From DAOTYH01 sp034435015 (lineage in GTDB: Bacteria; Chloroflexota; Anaerolineae; Aggregatilineales; UBA3940), in NCBI GenBank assembly GCA_034435015.1, contig DAOTYH010000097.1, positions 1-12,156 of the forward strand: DNA of 12,156 nt, read 5' to 3'. The notes under the pieces were generated by a model, which was given only the letters and a program-made list of their open reading frames with translations, did no database searches and had not been told where the DNA came from. Below, in pieces: positions 1 to 5,772 of this stretch. The position numbers and the translations under genes are program-made. The first letter of the stretch is position 1, and every line of letters starts with the position of its first letter.

Positions 1-13
1 ATAGAAAGCGGTA

Positions 14-35
14 GGGCGCACAAGATAGTGCGCCC
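14..35 (-). terminator. Candidate terminator hairpin downstream of the mrp gene
   Basis: A perfect 8-bp inverted repeat (GGGCGCAC at 14-21, GTGCGCCC at 28-35) with a 6-nt loop lies 26 bases past the stop of the minus-strand mrp gene. On the minus strand the stem is followed by CTACCGCTTTCTAT, which is only weakly T-rich, so intrinsic termination is plausible but not certain. It could instead belong to an unseen gene to the left. Confidence 0.4.
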
Positions 36-61
36 CAGCAAAGCCACTACCACCGGAAGAC

Positions 62-1111
62 CTAATCGAGGGTCACCAACGGAATAGTGTTATTACTGCG
101 GTTGAGGTTCATCACACTCACCTGTGCGGCTACCTTTTGTGCCATCTGAGTCAGCGCCAGCGCGGCTGGTGAATCTGGATGGGTAGCTACGATGGGTTGA
201 CCGTTGTCTCCCCCTACGCGCACCTGCACATCCAGCGGAATACTGCCCAGGAAAGGCACTCCCCGCTGTTCGGCCAGCCGCTTGCCGCCGCCTTCGCCGA
301 AAAACTCACCACTCATGTTTTCCACAACACCAATGATGGGCACTTCAACCTGCTCAAACATTGCCAGCCCACGCAGGGCATCGCCAAGTGCGACTTCCAT
401 TGGTTGTGTCACAATGATCGCGCCGGTCAGAGGAACAGATTGAGCCAGCGTTAACTGAGCATCCCCAGTACCGGGCGGCAGATCAATGATCAGGTAATCC
501 AACGACCCCCATTCGACATCAGTAAAGAACTGACGAATAGCACTATGCACCATCGGGCCGCGCCAGATGATCGGCCTGCTGGGATCAACGAGAAAGCCCA
601 TGCTCATCACCTTGACGCCGTAAGCTTCAGCCGGGAAGAACCGTTGCTCGACAGGAGGGGGCATCTGGTAGATACCCATCATCATAGGGAGGTTGGGGCC
701 TAAAATATCAGCATCCATCAATCCAACCGATGAACCGCTCAGCCGCAGGGCAACAGCCAGGTTGGCCGCAATGGTGCTTTTGCCGACCCCCCCTTTGCCG
801 CTACTAACGGCAATTAGGTTCTTAATATCCAGATTCATGCGGGACTGAATACGAGTGTCAGCCGGCACAGAGGAGTCCAGCCGGATATTCACTTCATTGA
901 TGCCGGGGACACGCAGAGCCGCCTGACGGGCCTCTTCGGCAATACGGTCCTTGAGAGGGCAGGCCGGAGTCGTCAGCATGATGGTGAAGCTGGCAGTACC
1001 ACCGTCAACAGTCAGGTCACGAATCATATTTAAGGAGACAAGGTCGCGGTGGAGTTCCGGTTCTATCACGGTGCTTAACTGGGCGATGATTTGTTCCTCG
1101 AGATTTGGCAT
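62..1111 (-). CDS. mrp: Mrp/ApbC (NBP35/Ind1-type) Fe-S carrier P-loop ATPase
   Basis: This cytoplasmic ATPase (349 aa) belongs to the MinD-like Mrp/ApbC family, whose members carry and deliver Fe-S clusters to apoproteins. Residues ~1-80 form a MIP18 (DUF59) domain with the conserved CPL at 51-53. The ATPase domain follows, with a deviant Walker A SGKGGVGKS (104-112), DADILGPN (133-140), and IIDLPPGTGD (208-217). The ENMS block (264-267) is present, but the CxxC that normally follows it and ligates the bridging [4Fe-4S] cluster is missing: ENMS runs straight into GEFFGEGGG. Length and N-terminal fusion are normal for bacterial Mrp. The ATG at 1111 has AGGAAGAGG a few bases upstream. The gene lies in the same direction as nuoB-nuoCD-nuoI; the mitochondrial relative Ind1/NUBPL assembles complex I, so a role in maturing these subunits is a reasonable inference. 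The family call is secure; cluster carriage without the CxxC is not. Confidence 0.93.
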   Translation of the reverse strand: MPNLEEQIIAQLSTVIEPELHRDLVSLNMIRDLTVDGGTASFTIMLTTPACPLKDRIAEEARQAALRVPGINEVNIRLDSSVPADTRIQSRMNLDIKNLIAVSSGKGGVGKSTIAANLAVALRLSGSSVGLMDADILGPNLPMMMGIYQMPPPVEQRFFPAEAYGVKVMSMGFLVDPSRPIIWRGPMVHSAIRQFFTDVEWGSLDYLIIDLPPGTGDAQLTLAQSVPLTGAIIVTQPMEVALGDALRGLAMFEQVEVPIIGVVENMSGEFFGEGGGKRLAEQRGVPFLGSIPLDVQVRVGGDNGQPIVATHPDSPAALALTQMAQKVAAQVSVMNLNRSNNTIPLVTLD

Positions 1112-1165
1112 AGAGCGGCCTCTTCCTCATGCAGCTGCGCTGATTGTCAAATGTTCCTAGCGTTG

Positions 1166-1194
1166 ATTATAACTACCGCCGCTTTGCAAAACTA
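1166..1194 (-). promoter_or_regulatory. Candidate promoter of mrp
   Basis: Read on the minus strand, a consensus -10 TATAAT (plus positions 1171-1166) lies 17 bp downstream of TAGTTT (1194-1189). The -10 is perfect and the -35 is weak. The predicted start is about 50 bases before the mrp ATG, which would let mrp be transcribed independently of the upstream nuo genes. Confidence 0.45.
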
Positions 1195-1218
1195 CGATCT
1201 TCGCCTGCTCCCCCAGAA

Positions 1219-1259
1219 GGATACAGGGGACAAGTTGACAAGCATTGTCCCCTGTATCC
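1219..1259. repeat. Perfect 15-bp inverted repeat (11-nt spacer)
   Basis: GGATACAGGGGACAA (1219-1233) and TTGTCCCCTGTATCC (1245-1259) are exact reverse complements around an 11-nt spacer. The repeat lies between the end of the four-cysteine gene and the mrp promoter. Neither strand has a T tract after the stem, so it is not a canonical intrinsic terminator. It could be a factor-assisted terminator, an mRNA 3'-end stabiliser, an operator or the scar of a small element. Confidence 0.6.
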
Positions 1260-1291
1260 CACCGATTGATCGGATATCATGAGCAGAGCAT

Positions 1292-1666
1292 CTAGTCAGC
1301 GGCGGTAGCTTGAGCCTCCGGCGGCAGGCGCTCTCCCAGAGGGACTTCGCCAGTCAAGTGCCAGCGTAGAATGTCGCTCTTGGCCTTCTCGTACAGGGCG
1401 ATCAGCTCGCTGTCGCTCCCTTTGAAGCGTGCAACCGCCTGCCGAGCGCACAAAGTGCATCCACGCACAGCACGGTAACTATCGGCATGGCAGGACAAGC
1501 ATCCATCCAGACGGATCATCATCAGAGCGAAGGCTTGCTCTTCAATACTGCCGGGCGTCTGTCGTGAGATGTGCTCAACGAGTTGTTGCCACTCCTGACC
1601 TCTCAGGTTACCCAGCAGAGGAATAACGCGGGTAGGGAACAGCATCTCTGCGTCATTCTGATACAT
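1292..1666 (-). CDS. Small four-cysteine protein of unknown function
   Basis: I do not recognise this 124-aa protein with confidence. It has no signal peptide or membrane segment. A central cysteine cluster holds two CxxC pairs: C56-x2-C59 followed directly by H60, then C70-x2-C73. The segment around them (IRLDGCLSCHADSYRA) resembles the redox CxxC helix of AhpD/carboxymuconolactone decarboxylase-like proteins, but the histidine expected a few residues after the second cysteine is absent. A metal-binding site (Zn or Fe-S) is an equal alternative. CxxCH could bind haem c, but without an export signal that is unlikely. The ATG at 1666 has AGGTCAGGG just upstream. It follows nuoI by 138 bases on the same strand and precedes mrp, so it may be the last gene of the respiratory transcript; a redox or assembly role is only a guess from this position. 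Confidence 0.65.
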   Translation of the reverse strand: MYQNDAEMLFPTRVIPLLGNLRGQEWQQLVEHISRQTPGSIEEQAFALMMIRLDGCLSCHADSYRAVRGCTLCARQAVARFKGSDSELIALYEKAKSDILRWHLTGEVPLGERLPPEAQATAAD

Positions 1667-1754
1667 TTTGCCCTGACCTCGCCTGTACCTTTGTCAAAGA
1701 AAGGAACCGCTCTCACCAGCAGGCAAGCGGTTCATCTATACCCTTTTTTCTGAA

Positions 1755-1797
1755 GGCCTGTCCGTATCCTGCCCGCCAGCGGCAGGCCATGCAGGAT
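1755..1797. repeat. Overlapping short inverted repeats after nuoI
   Basis: The 138-base gap between nuoI and the next gene contains several mutually exclusive stems: CCTGCC (1768-1773) with GGCAGG (1781-1786), GGCCTG (1755-1760) with CAGGCC (1783-1788), and ATCCTGC (1766-1772) with GCAGGAT (1791-1797). In the minus-strand transcript they are followed by an A-run, not a U-run, so this is not an intrinsic terminator. An RNA fold that protects the nuo mRNA 3' end is possible. Confidence 0.35.
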
Positions 1798-1804
1798 TTG
1801 CGAG

Positions 1805-2416
1805 TTAATCTTTCTCTTTAGCCGACTTAGCCGCCTCTTTGCCTTCGCGGTCGATCCGTTCCTGCTCGGCACGGGTAGGGGCAATAGTCTGCCAGTAACT
1901 CAAGGGTTTGGAGAGTTTAGCCTTATTATAGATATGGGCCGTCGTGCGGTCGTAGCTGGCAAGCTCGTAGTCATGATCCATTTTAATCGCGTCGAAGGGG
2001 CAGAACTCGGCACAAAAACCGCAATTCATGCAAATGTCTATGTCAATGTAAAACTCGGCAGGCTGTGGTCTAGGACGTCCTGTATTAGGATCAGTACTCC
2101 GCACAATCCAGATGCACTGAGGGGGACAGACTTTTGCGCAGATGCCACAGCTTGTACACCAGTCAGCGCCCGGTGCAGTGGGGTGATCAGCGTCGTTGAC
2201 AACCAGAAATGGGATAAAACGGAACCTTTCTGGCACTGCCGCCTTTTCTTCCGGGTACTGGATCGTGATCAAACCCCGCGAAGAGGGGCTTTGCCGGGCC
2301 TCAAACCCTTCAACAGTGGTATACCGCCTGACCCCCCACTTGAAATCATCAACGTAGGTATTAATGAAGTGCTTGATGGTGACCCCAAGGCCTCTTAGAA
2401 TGCCAAGTCCGTACAT
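1805..2416 (-). CDS. nuoI: NADH-quinone oxidoreductase subunit I (NuoI), 2x[4Fe-4S]
   Basis: This is the ferredoxin-like subunit of complex I (203 aa) that carries clusters N6a and N6b and passes electrons towards NuoB and quinone at the cytoplasmic face of the membrane. Two complete cluster motifs are visible: CTSCGICAKVCP (C87, C90, C93, C97) and CMNCGFCAEFCP (C129, C132, C135, C139). The stretch before the first motif (residues ~45-85) and the charged, Lys/Glu-rich tail (~180-203) are not well conserved. The ATG at 2416 is preceded by AGAGGAGAG, which overlaps the nuoCD stop nine bases upstream, so the two genes are translationally coupled. Its place directly after nuoCD, without nuoE, F, G or H between, is unlike the standard nuoA-N order. 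Confidence 0.96.
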   Translation of the reverse strand: MYGLGILRGLGVTIKHFINTYVDDFKWGVRRYTTVEGFEARQSPSSRGLITIQYPEEKAAVPERFRFIPFLVVNDADHPTAPGADWCTSCGICAKVCPPQCIWIVRSTDPNTGRPRPQPAEFYIDIDICMNCGFCAEFCPFDAIKMDHDYELASYDRTTAHIYNKAKLSKPLSYWQTIAPTRAEQERIDREGKEAAKSAKEKD

Positions 2417-2425
2417 ATCTCTCCT

Positions 2426-4249
2426 CTACCGGTCTAACTCGCCCAACACGATGTCCAGGCTACCCAAGATGGCGATCACATCAGCAATTTTGTATCCCCG
2501 GCACATCTCTTCCAACGCCGTGATGTTAATGAAACTTGGGGCACGGATGTGATACCGGTAGGGATTCGCACTGCCATCGGAGACAATGTAGAACCCCAGC
2601 TCCCCCTTAGGATTCTCAGCATGCCCGTAATGCTCACCCTTAGGCACACGGACACTGTAGGGGCGTTTCCCTGCCCAGAACTCCTGCCCCTCTGTCGCTT
2701 CAAGCCGCGGGACGATCTGTTCAAGGATGCGGATGCTCTGCCAGATCTCATCCAAACGGATCAGGTAACGGTCATACAGGTCGCCGTTGTAGCGGACGCA
2801 CACATCGAAATCAAGCTCATCGTAGATACTATAAGGATCGGAACGGCGCAGGTCGTAAGGGACGCCGCTGGCGCGTAGCACCGGCCCAGTGACACCATAC
2901 GCAACGGCTTTATCAGGCGGGAGTACACCGACCCCCTTACAACGCGAGATGACGATCTCATTGTGCGTCAGGTAGCGGTCTAATTCCTCAGCCGCACGCG
3001 GCAGACGGTTATAGACGAGGTCCTTGATGTACTGCATGGTGTCTATACGGCGCGGCCAATCACCGGGACGGACAGCCGGCCCGCCTACGTAGGGCGGCAG
3101 ATCGTAGGCTACCCCGCCAAAGCGCATATAATTGCACATCATCCGCGAGCCTGTGGTTGCCTCGATCAGATCAAGCATGATCTCGCGTTCAGTGATGATG
3201 TACACGCAGGGCGTCAGGAAGGCTCCCAGGTCATTCAAGAAGAAGCCGATCAGCCAGAAGTGGTTGATGATACGCGTCATCTCAGCCATAAAGACACGGA
3301 TCAGTTCGGCACGTTCGGGGACCTCCTGCCCCATCATTTTCTCAACGGTAATGGCGTATGCAAGGTTATTAGAGAGACTGCAAATATAGTCAAGCCGATC
3401 CGTGTACGGCATATTACCCAGGTAGGTATTCCGCTCCCCGATTTTCTCGTGGTTGCGGTGCAAGTAGCCTACGACCGGCTCCAAGCGGGTGACTGTCTCA
3501 CCGTCCAGTGTTACCGCCATCCGGAATACGCCATGAGTACTGGGATGCTGAGGCCCCATGTTGACCAGCAGTTGGTCGGTCTTGATCTGATGCACACTCA
3601 CGCCGCTGGTAGTTTCTGGCAAGGCCAGCCCCGCATAAACGGCCTCTTCTCCCTGCGGTGTCCAGCCATCCAAGGTGAAGCCAGATGGATACTGAACATT
3701 CTTGCCATAGGGATTTAGGGCTTCTGCACGCTGAACATGGCCCTCAGGCCAGCGGCTCTTAAACGGCTTGGCATCCTCCTCATAGAATGGCTCGTGCCAA
3801 TCTTTGCGCAGAGGGTGACCCTCAAAACCTTCCCACAACAGAATGCGCTTCAGGTTTGGGTGACCGGCAAAGCGGATCCCCATCAGGTCCCACGCTTCGC
3901 GCTCCTGAAAGTTGGCAGAGGGCCACACCCCAACTAGCGAGGGCAAGACAGCTTGATCACGGGGGGTACGTGCTTTAAATGTAAAGGCCGGACCACCCTC
4001 ATGTGTTCGATACACATGGTAGACCATCTCAAAGAAACCCTCTTGGAGATAGTCTACATAACTTGCGCTGGTCAGCAGGTCATAACCCAGCTCGTCACGA
4101 ATGACCGTCGCTACTTCAACCAGCTTATCACTTGTTACGATAATCCCCTCATAACCTTCGCGTTCATCGGGTTGAACCGCTTCTGGGAACTTCTGACGTA
4201 GGGTCTCGACGACATTCGTCGAAATTGCTTCAGGAAGTGTATCGGTCAT
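2426..4249 (-). CDS. nuoCD: Fused NADH-quinone oxidoreductase subunits C and D (NuoCD)
   Basis: This 607-aa protein joins the ~30-kDa (NuoC) and 49-kDa (NuoD) subunits of complex I, which with NuoB form the quinone-reducing site. Residues ~1-190 are NuoC, with the signature REAWDLMGIRFAGHPNLKRI near 117-136. A linker (~190-222) leads into NuoD (~223-607): MGPQHPSTHGVFR (231-243), GYLHRNHEKIGE (261-272), PYTDRLDY (281-288) and the C-terminal ENPKGELGFYIVSDGS (545-560). I chose the ATG at 4249 over an in-frame ATG at 4309. The 4309 site would overlap nuoB by 47 bases and has no ribosome binding site, whereas 4249 has GAGG overlapping the nuoB stop and 13 bases between the genes. The fusion is continuous, with no frameshift. 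Both halves keep their family motifs, so it should be functional. Confidence 0.96.
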   Translation of the reverse strand: MTDTLPEAISTNVVETLRQKFPEAVQPDEREGYEGIIVTSDKLVEVATVIRDELGYDLLTSASYVDYLQEGFFEMVYHVYRTHEGGPAFTFKARTPRDQAVLPSLVGVWPSANFQEREAWDLMGIRFAGHPNLKRILLWEGFEGHPLRKDWHEPFYEEDAKPFKSRWPEGHVQRAEALNPYGKNVQYPSGFTLDGWTPQGEEAVYAGLALPETTSGVSVHQIKTDQLLVNMGPQHPSTHGVFRMAVTLDGETVTRLEPVVGYLHRNHEKIGERNTYLGNMPYTDRLDYICSLSNNLAYAITVEKMMGQEVPERAELIRVFMAEMTRIINHFWLIGFFLNDLGAFLTPCVYIITEREIMLDLIEATTGSRMMCNYMRFGGVAYDLPPYVGGPAVRPGDWPRRIDTMQYIKDLVYNRLPRAAEELDRYLTHNEIVISRCKGVGVLPPDKAVAYGVTGPVLRASGVPYDLRRSDPYSIYDELDFDVCVRYNGDLYDRYLIRLDEIWQSIRILEQIVPRLEATEGQEFWAGKRPYSVRVPKGEHYGHAENPKGELGFYIVSDGSANPYRYHIRAPSFINITALEEMCRGYKIADVIAILGSLDIVLGELDR

Positions 4250-4262
4250 GTTGTTCTTGTCC

Positions 4263-4910
4263 TCAATCTGCCGCCGGCTCTTCGGCTGGAGATGCCGCAG
4301 TCTGAGCACGTATCAGAGCGGCCTGACGCGGATCGATCAAGTCAGGACCAAGTAACGGAATAGGGATCGGTTCGCTTTCACCTCGATGATACCAAGGCAC
4401 AGTTTTCAGGCTCTGCCCTTCTATCTTCCGGTGTAGTGCGATAAAGCCATTTAGCAGGGCCTGTGGGGTAGGGGGGCATCCGGGGACATAGACATCAACC
4501 GGGATGAACTTATCAATTCCGTCAACGACGTTGTAGCCTTCCTTAAAAGGCCCGCCTCCAGAGGCACAGGCGCCCATAGCGAGCACATAGCGCGGCTCTG
4601 ACATCTGGTTATAGAGCCTGACAATCTGAGGCACCATCTTCTTGGTCACAGTGCCCGAGACAATCATCAGGTCACACTGCCGAGGGCTTGGCCGCACGAC
4701 CTCCATCCCAAAACGGGACTGGTCATAGCGTGAGGCGGCGGTAGCGATCATCTCAATCGCGCAACAAGCAAGGCCAAACATCATGGGCCAAACTGAGCGT
4801 GCGCGGCTCCAATTGTAGAGTCGGTCGAGCGTGGTAATAGTTACATTCGAGCGTAATTCTTCAGGAATGGGGTAATCAGGGTTGTTCGGCCCTTGCATGT
4901 CGTCTGCCAT
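4263..4910 (-). CDS. nuoB: NADH-quinone oxidoreductase subunit B (NuoB), cluster N2
   Basis: NuoB (PSST homologue, 215 aa) binds cluster N2, the last Fe-S centre before quinone in complex I. The four ligand cysteines are present: the adjacent pair C49-C50 in FGLACCAIEM, C115 in MGACASGGG and C145 in VPGCPP. RYDQSRFGMEVVRPSPRQCD (61-80) is the usual conserved core. An acidic, Pro/Ala-rich tail after residue ~185 extends the protein beyond the minimal family length. The ATG at 4910 has GGAGGAGGT about 12 bases upstream; Met5 is a possible alternative start. It is the first gene of the nuoB-nuoCD-nuoI run. No nuoA precedes it; upstream is the divergent intergenic region shared with the type VII operon. 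Confidence 0.96.
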   Translation of the reverse strand: MADDMQGPNNPDYPIPEELRSNVTITTLDRLYNWSRARSVWPMMFGLACCAIEMIATAASRYDQSRFGMEVVRPSPRQCDLMIVSGTVTKKMVPQIVRLYNQMSEPRYVLAMGACASGGGPFKEGYNVVDGIDKFIPVDVYVPGCPPTPQALLNGFIALHRKIEGQSLKTVPWYHRGESEPIPIPLLGPDLIDPRQAALIRAQTAASPAEEPAAD

Positions 4911-5070
4911 CTTGCAGGACTGACCTCCTCCAAATCTGCTCCGGTAAACTCATTTGCCTGACAGATCGTGACTCACTACTGACGTACCGAAAACAGCTTA
5001 GGACTTTCAAAATGCGGGTATACGAGACAAAAAGCTGAAAGTTCTCTGCGGCCAAACGCACAGCGGAATA

Positions 5071-5086
5071 GGTTGGCAGGCCAACC
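5071..5086. promoter_or_regulatory. Operator-like palindrome upstream of nuoB
   Basis: GGTTGGC-AG-GCCAACC is a perfect 7-bp inverted repeat with a 2-base centre. It lies just downstream of the predicted nuoB transcription start, in what would be its 5' leader. It has the size and symmetry of a dimeric repressor site, or it could form a leader hairpin. No regulator is identified. Confidence 0.3.
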
Positions 5087-5133
5087 ACACTTTATTCGAT
5101 CACCCGGAAGCGATGACATTCCGTTGTATGGTA

Positions 5134-5162
5134 ATGGTACACTGCCGCGAAGTAAAAATCAA
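5134..5162 (-). promoter_or_regulatory. Candidate promoter of nuoB-nuoCD-nuoI
   Basis: Read on the minus strand, TTGATT (5162-5157) and TACCAT (5139-5134) are separated by 17 bp. Both hexamers match the sigma-70 consensus in four of six positions. The start would be near 5127, giving a leader of about 215 bases, long enough to hold the palindrome at 5071-5086. Confidence 0.35.
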
Positions 5163-5175
5163 GACGTTGGGGGGA

Positions 5176-5262
5176 GTGGGGAGTGGCTAATAGAGTGGAT
5201 ATGGAGGGCTAAAATCGCCTGACCCGTTAACACCATGTCCACCCTTTTTAGCCACTCCCCAC
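5176..5262. repeat. Long imperfect inverted repeat upstream of the WXG100 gene
   Basis: The left arm 5176-5204 begins GTGGGGAGTGGCTAA and the right arm 5233-5262 ends TTAGCCACTCCCCAC. These outer 15 bases are exactly complementary. The inner parts (GTGGATATGG against CCATGTCCAC) continue the pairing with one mismatch and a one-base offset between the blocks. The 28-base spacer holds a further GGCTAAAA (5207-5214) that could pair with the TTTTAGCC at 5246-5253. The region has no coding potential. Size and symmetry fit a miniature inverted-repeat element or a large cruciform; it lies upstream of the predicted WXG100 transcription start. Confidence 0.6.
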
Positions 5263-5279
5263 ACATTGCGGCTTCCGCT

Positions 5280-5309
5280 TTGACTCCCTGTAACAACCTA
5301 TGCTATGAT
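5280..5309 (+). promoter_or_regulatory. Promoter of the type VII operon
   Basis: TTGACT (5280-5285) and TATGAT (5304-5309) are separated by 18 bp, and TGC immediately before the -10 makes it an extended -10 element. Each hexamer differs from the sigma-70 consensus at one position. Transcription would begin near 5316, giving a leader of about 57 bases to the WXG100 start at 5373. This is the best promoter match in the window and would read rightward. Confidence 0.6.
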
Positions 5310-5372
5310 AGAGAGAGATCGGAGAGTTATATTCGATTTATGCTTTACTTTCTGTTCAAGGAGGAAACGTCT

Positions 5373-5645
5373 ATGCCAACTATACGAATGAACACCGATC
5401 AGGCCCGTTCTACGGCAGGTAGAATGCGTAGCTCGTCACAGGAGTTACAGGCTGCGCTCAACTCGGCTAGCAACGCCGTCAGTGCAATGCTGGCAGAGTG
5501 GGAAGGCAACTCTGCGACGCAGTTCCAGGGTGAGTACGATCAGTGGCGCTCGGCACTCAACCAAGCCATTCAGGCGCTCGACGCACTTACTAACCGCCTC
5601 GAGTCTGAGATCGCCGAGTGGGAGGCCACAGCCAGCACGCTGTAG
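5373..5645 (+). CDS. WXG100 family protein (EsxA/EsxB-like)
   Basis: A 90-aa protein with all hallmarks of WXG100 proteins, the small helical-hairpin substrates and structural partners of type VII secretion. Two amphipathic helices (~5-40 and ~47-85) flank the turn motif W43-E44-G45 in AEWEGNSATQFQ, and there is no cysteine. The ATG at 5373 is chosen because a strong AAGGAGG (5358-5364) sits 8 bases before it; an in-frame ATG at 5235 would add 46 residues unlike the family and starts inside the inverted repeat, upstream of the promoter. The C-terminus carries no YxxxD/E secretion signal of the mycobacterial type. The gene is first in the operon, 127 bases before the EccC ATPase, the usual partner. 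Only one stand-alone WXG100 gene is present, so it may form a homodimer or pair with the WXG domain encoded at 9980. Confidence 0.93.
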   Translation: MPTIRMNTDQARSTAGRMRSSSQELQAALNSASNAVSAMLAEWEGNSATQFQGEYDQWRSALNQAIQALDALTNRLESEIAEWEATASTL

Positions 5646-5652
5646 CAGGTGC

Positions 5653-5721
5653 GCGGGCACCTAGTGTGTACTTGCCCGCTATTAGCTAATCCTTAGGGGC
5701 AAGGCGTAACGACCTGCCCCT
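5653..5721 (+). promoter_or_regulatory. Two tandem hairpins between the WXG100 gene and eccC
   Basis: The first stem is GCGGGCA (5653-5659) with TGCCCGC (5673-5679). The second is AGGGGC-A-AGG (5695-5704) with CCTGCCCCT (5713-5721), a 9-bp stem with a one-base bulge. Neither is followed by a strong T-run. Hairpins in this place would be expected to block 3' decay or cause partial termination, so the abundant WXG100 protein is made in excess over the large ATPase. That role is inferred from position. Confidence 0.4.
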
Positions 5722-5772
5722 GCTCATATATTTCTGTTAAAAGCATCTCTAACGGAAGGAGTTGCATATTCT

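Larger units (their letters stand above)
4911..5372. other. 462-base divergent intergenic region
   Basis: This region separates the leftward nuo block from the rightward type VII operon and shows no convincing gene. The only sizeable minus-strand reading frame here (5088-4876) overlaps the start of nuoB in another frame and matches nothing I know. It contains, from left to right, a 7-bp inverted pair ACTTTCA/TGAAAGT (5003-5009, 5036-5042), a palindrome (5071-5086), a candidate nuoB promoter (5134-5162), a long inverted repeat (5176-5262) and the WXG100 promoter (5280-5309). Confidence 0.7.

Noticed and set aside
1768..1786. Terminator between nuoI and the four-cysteine gene
   Set aside because: In the direction of transcription the stem is followed by an A-run; the T-run is on the opposite strand and on the wrong side.
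4250..4309. 20-residue upstream extension of NuoCD
   Set aside because: It would overlap nuoB by 47 bases without a ribosome binding site, and the sequence is unlike NuoC N-termini. The ATG at 4249 has GAGG at the right place.
4876..5088. 70-aa minus-strand reading frame upstream of nuoB
   Set aside because: It overlaps the well-supported nuoB start in another frame, has no recognisable motif, and crosses the nuoB leader.
5235..5372. 46-residue N-terminal extension of the WXG100 protein
   Set aside because: The extension begins inside the inverted repeat and before the promoter, has no ribosome binding site, and is unlike the family. A strong AAGGAGG marks the start at 5373.
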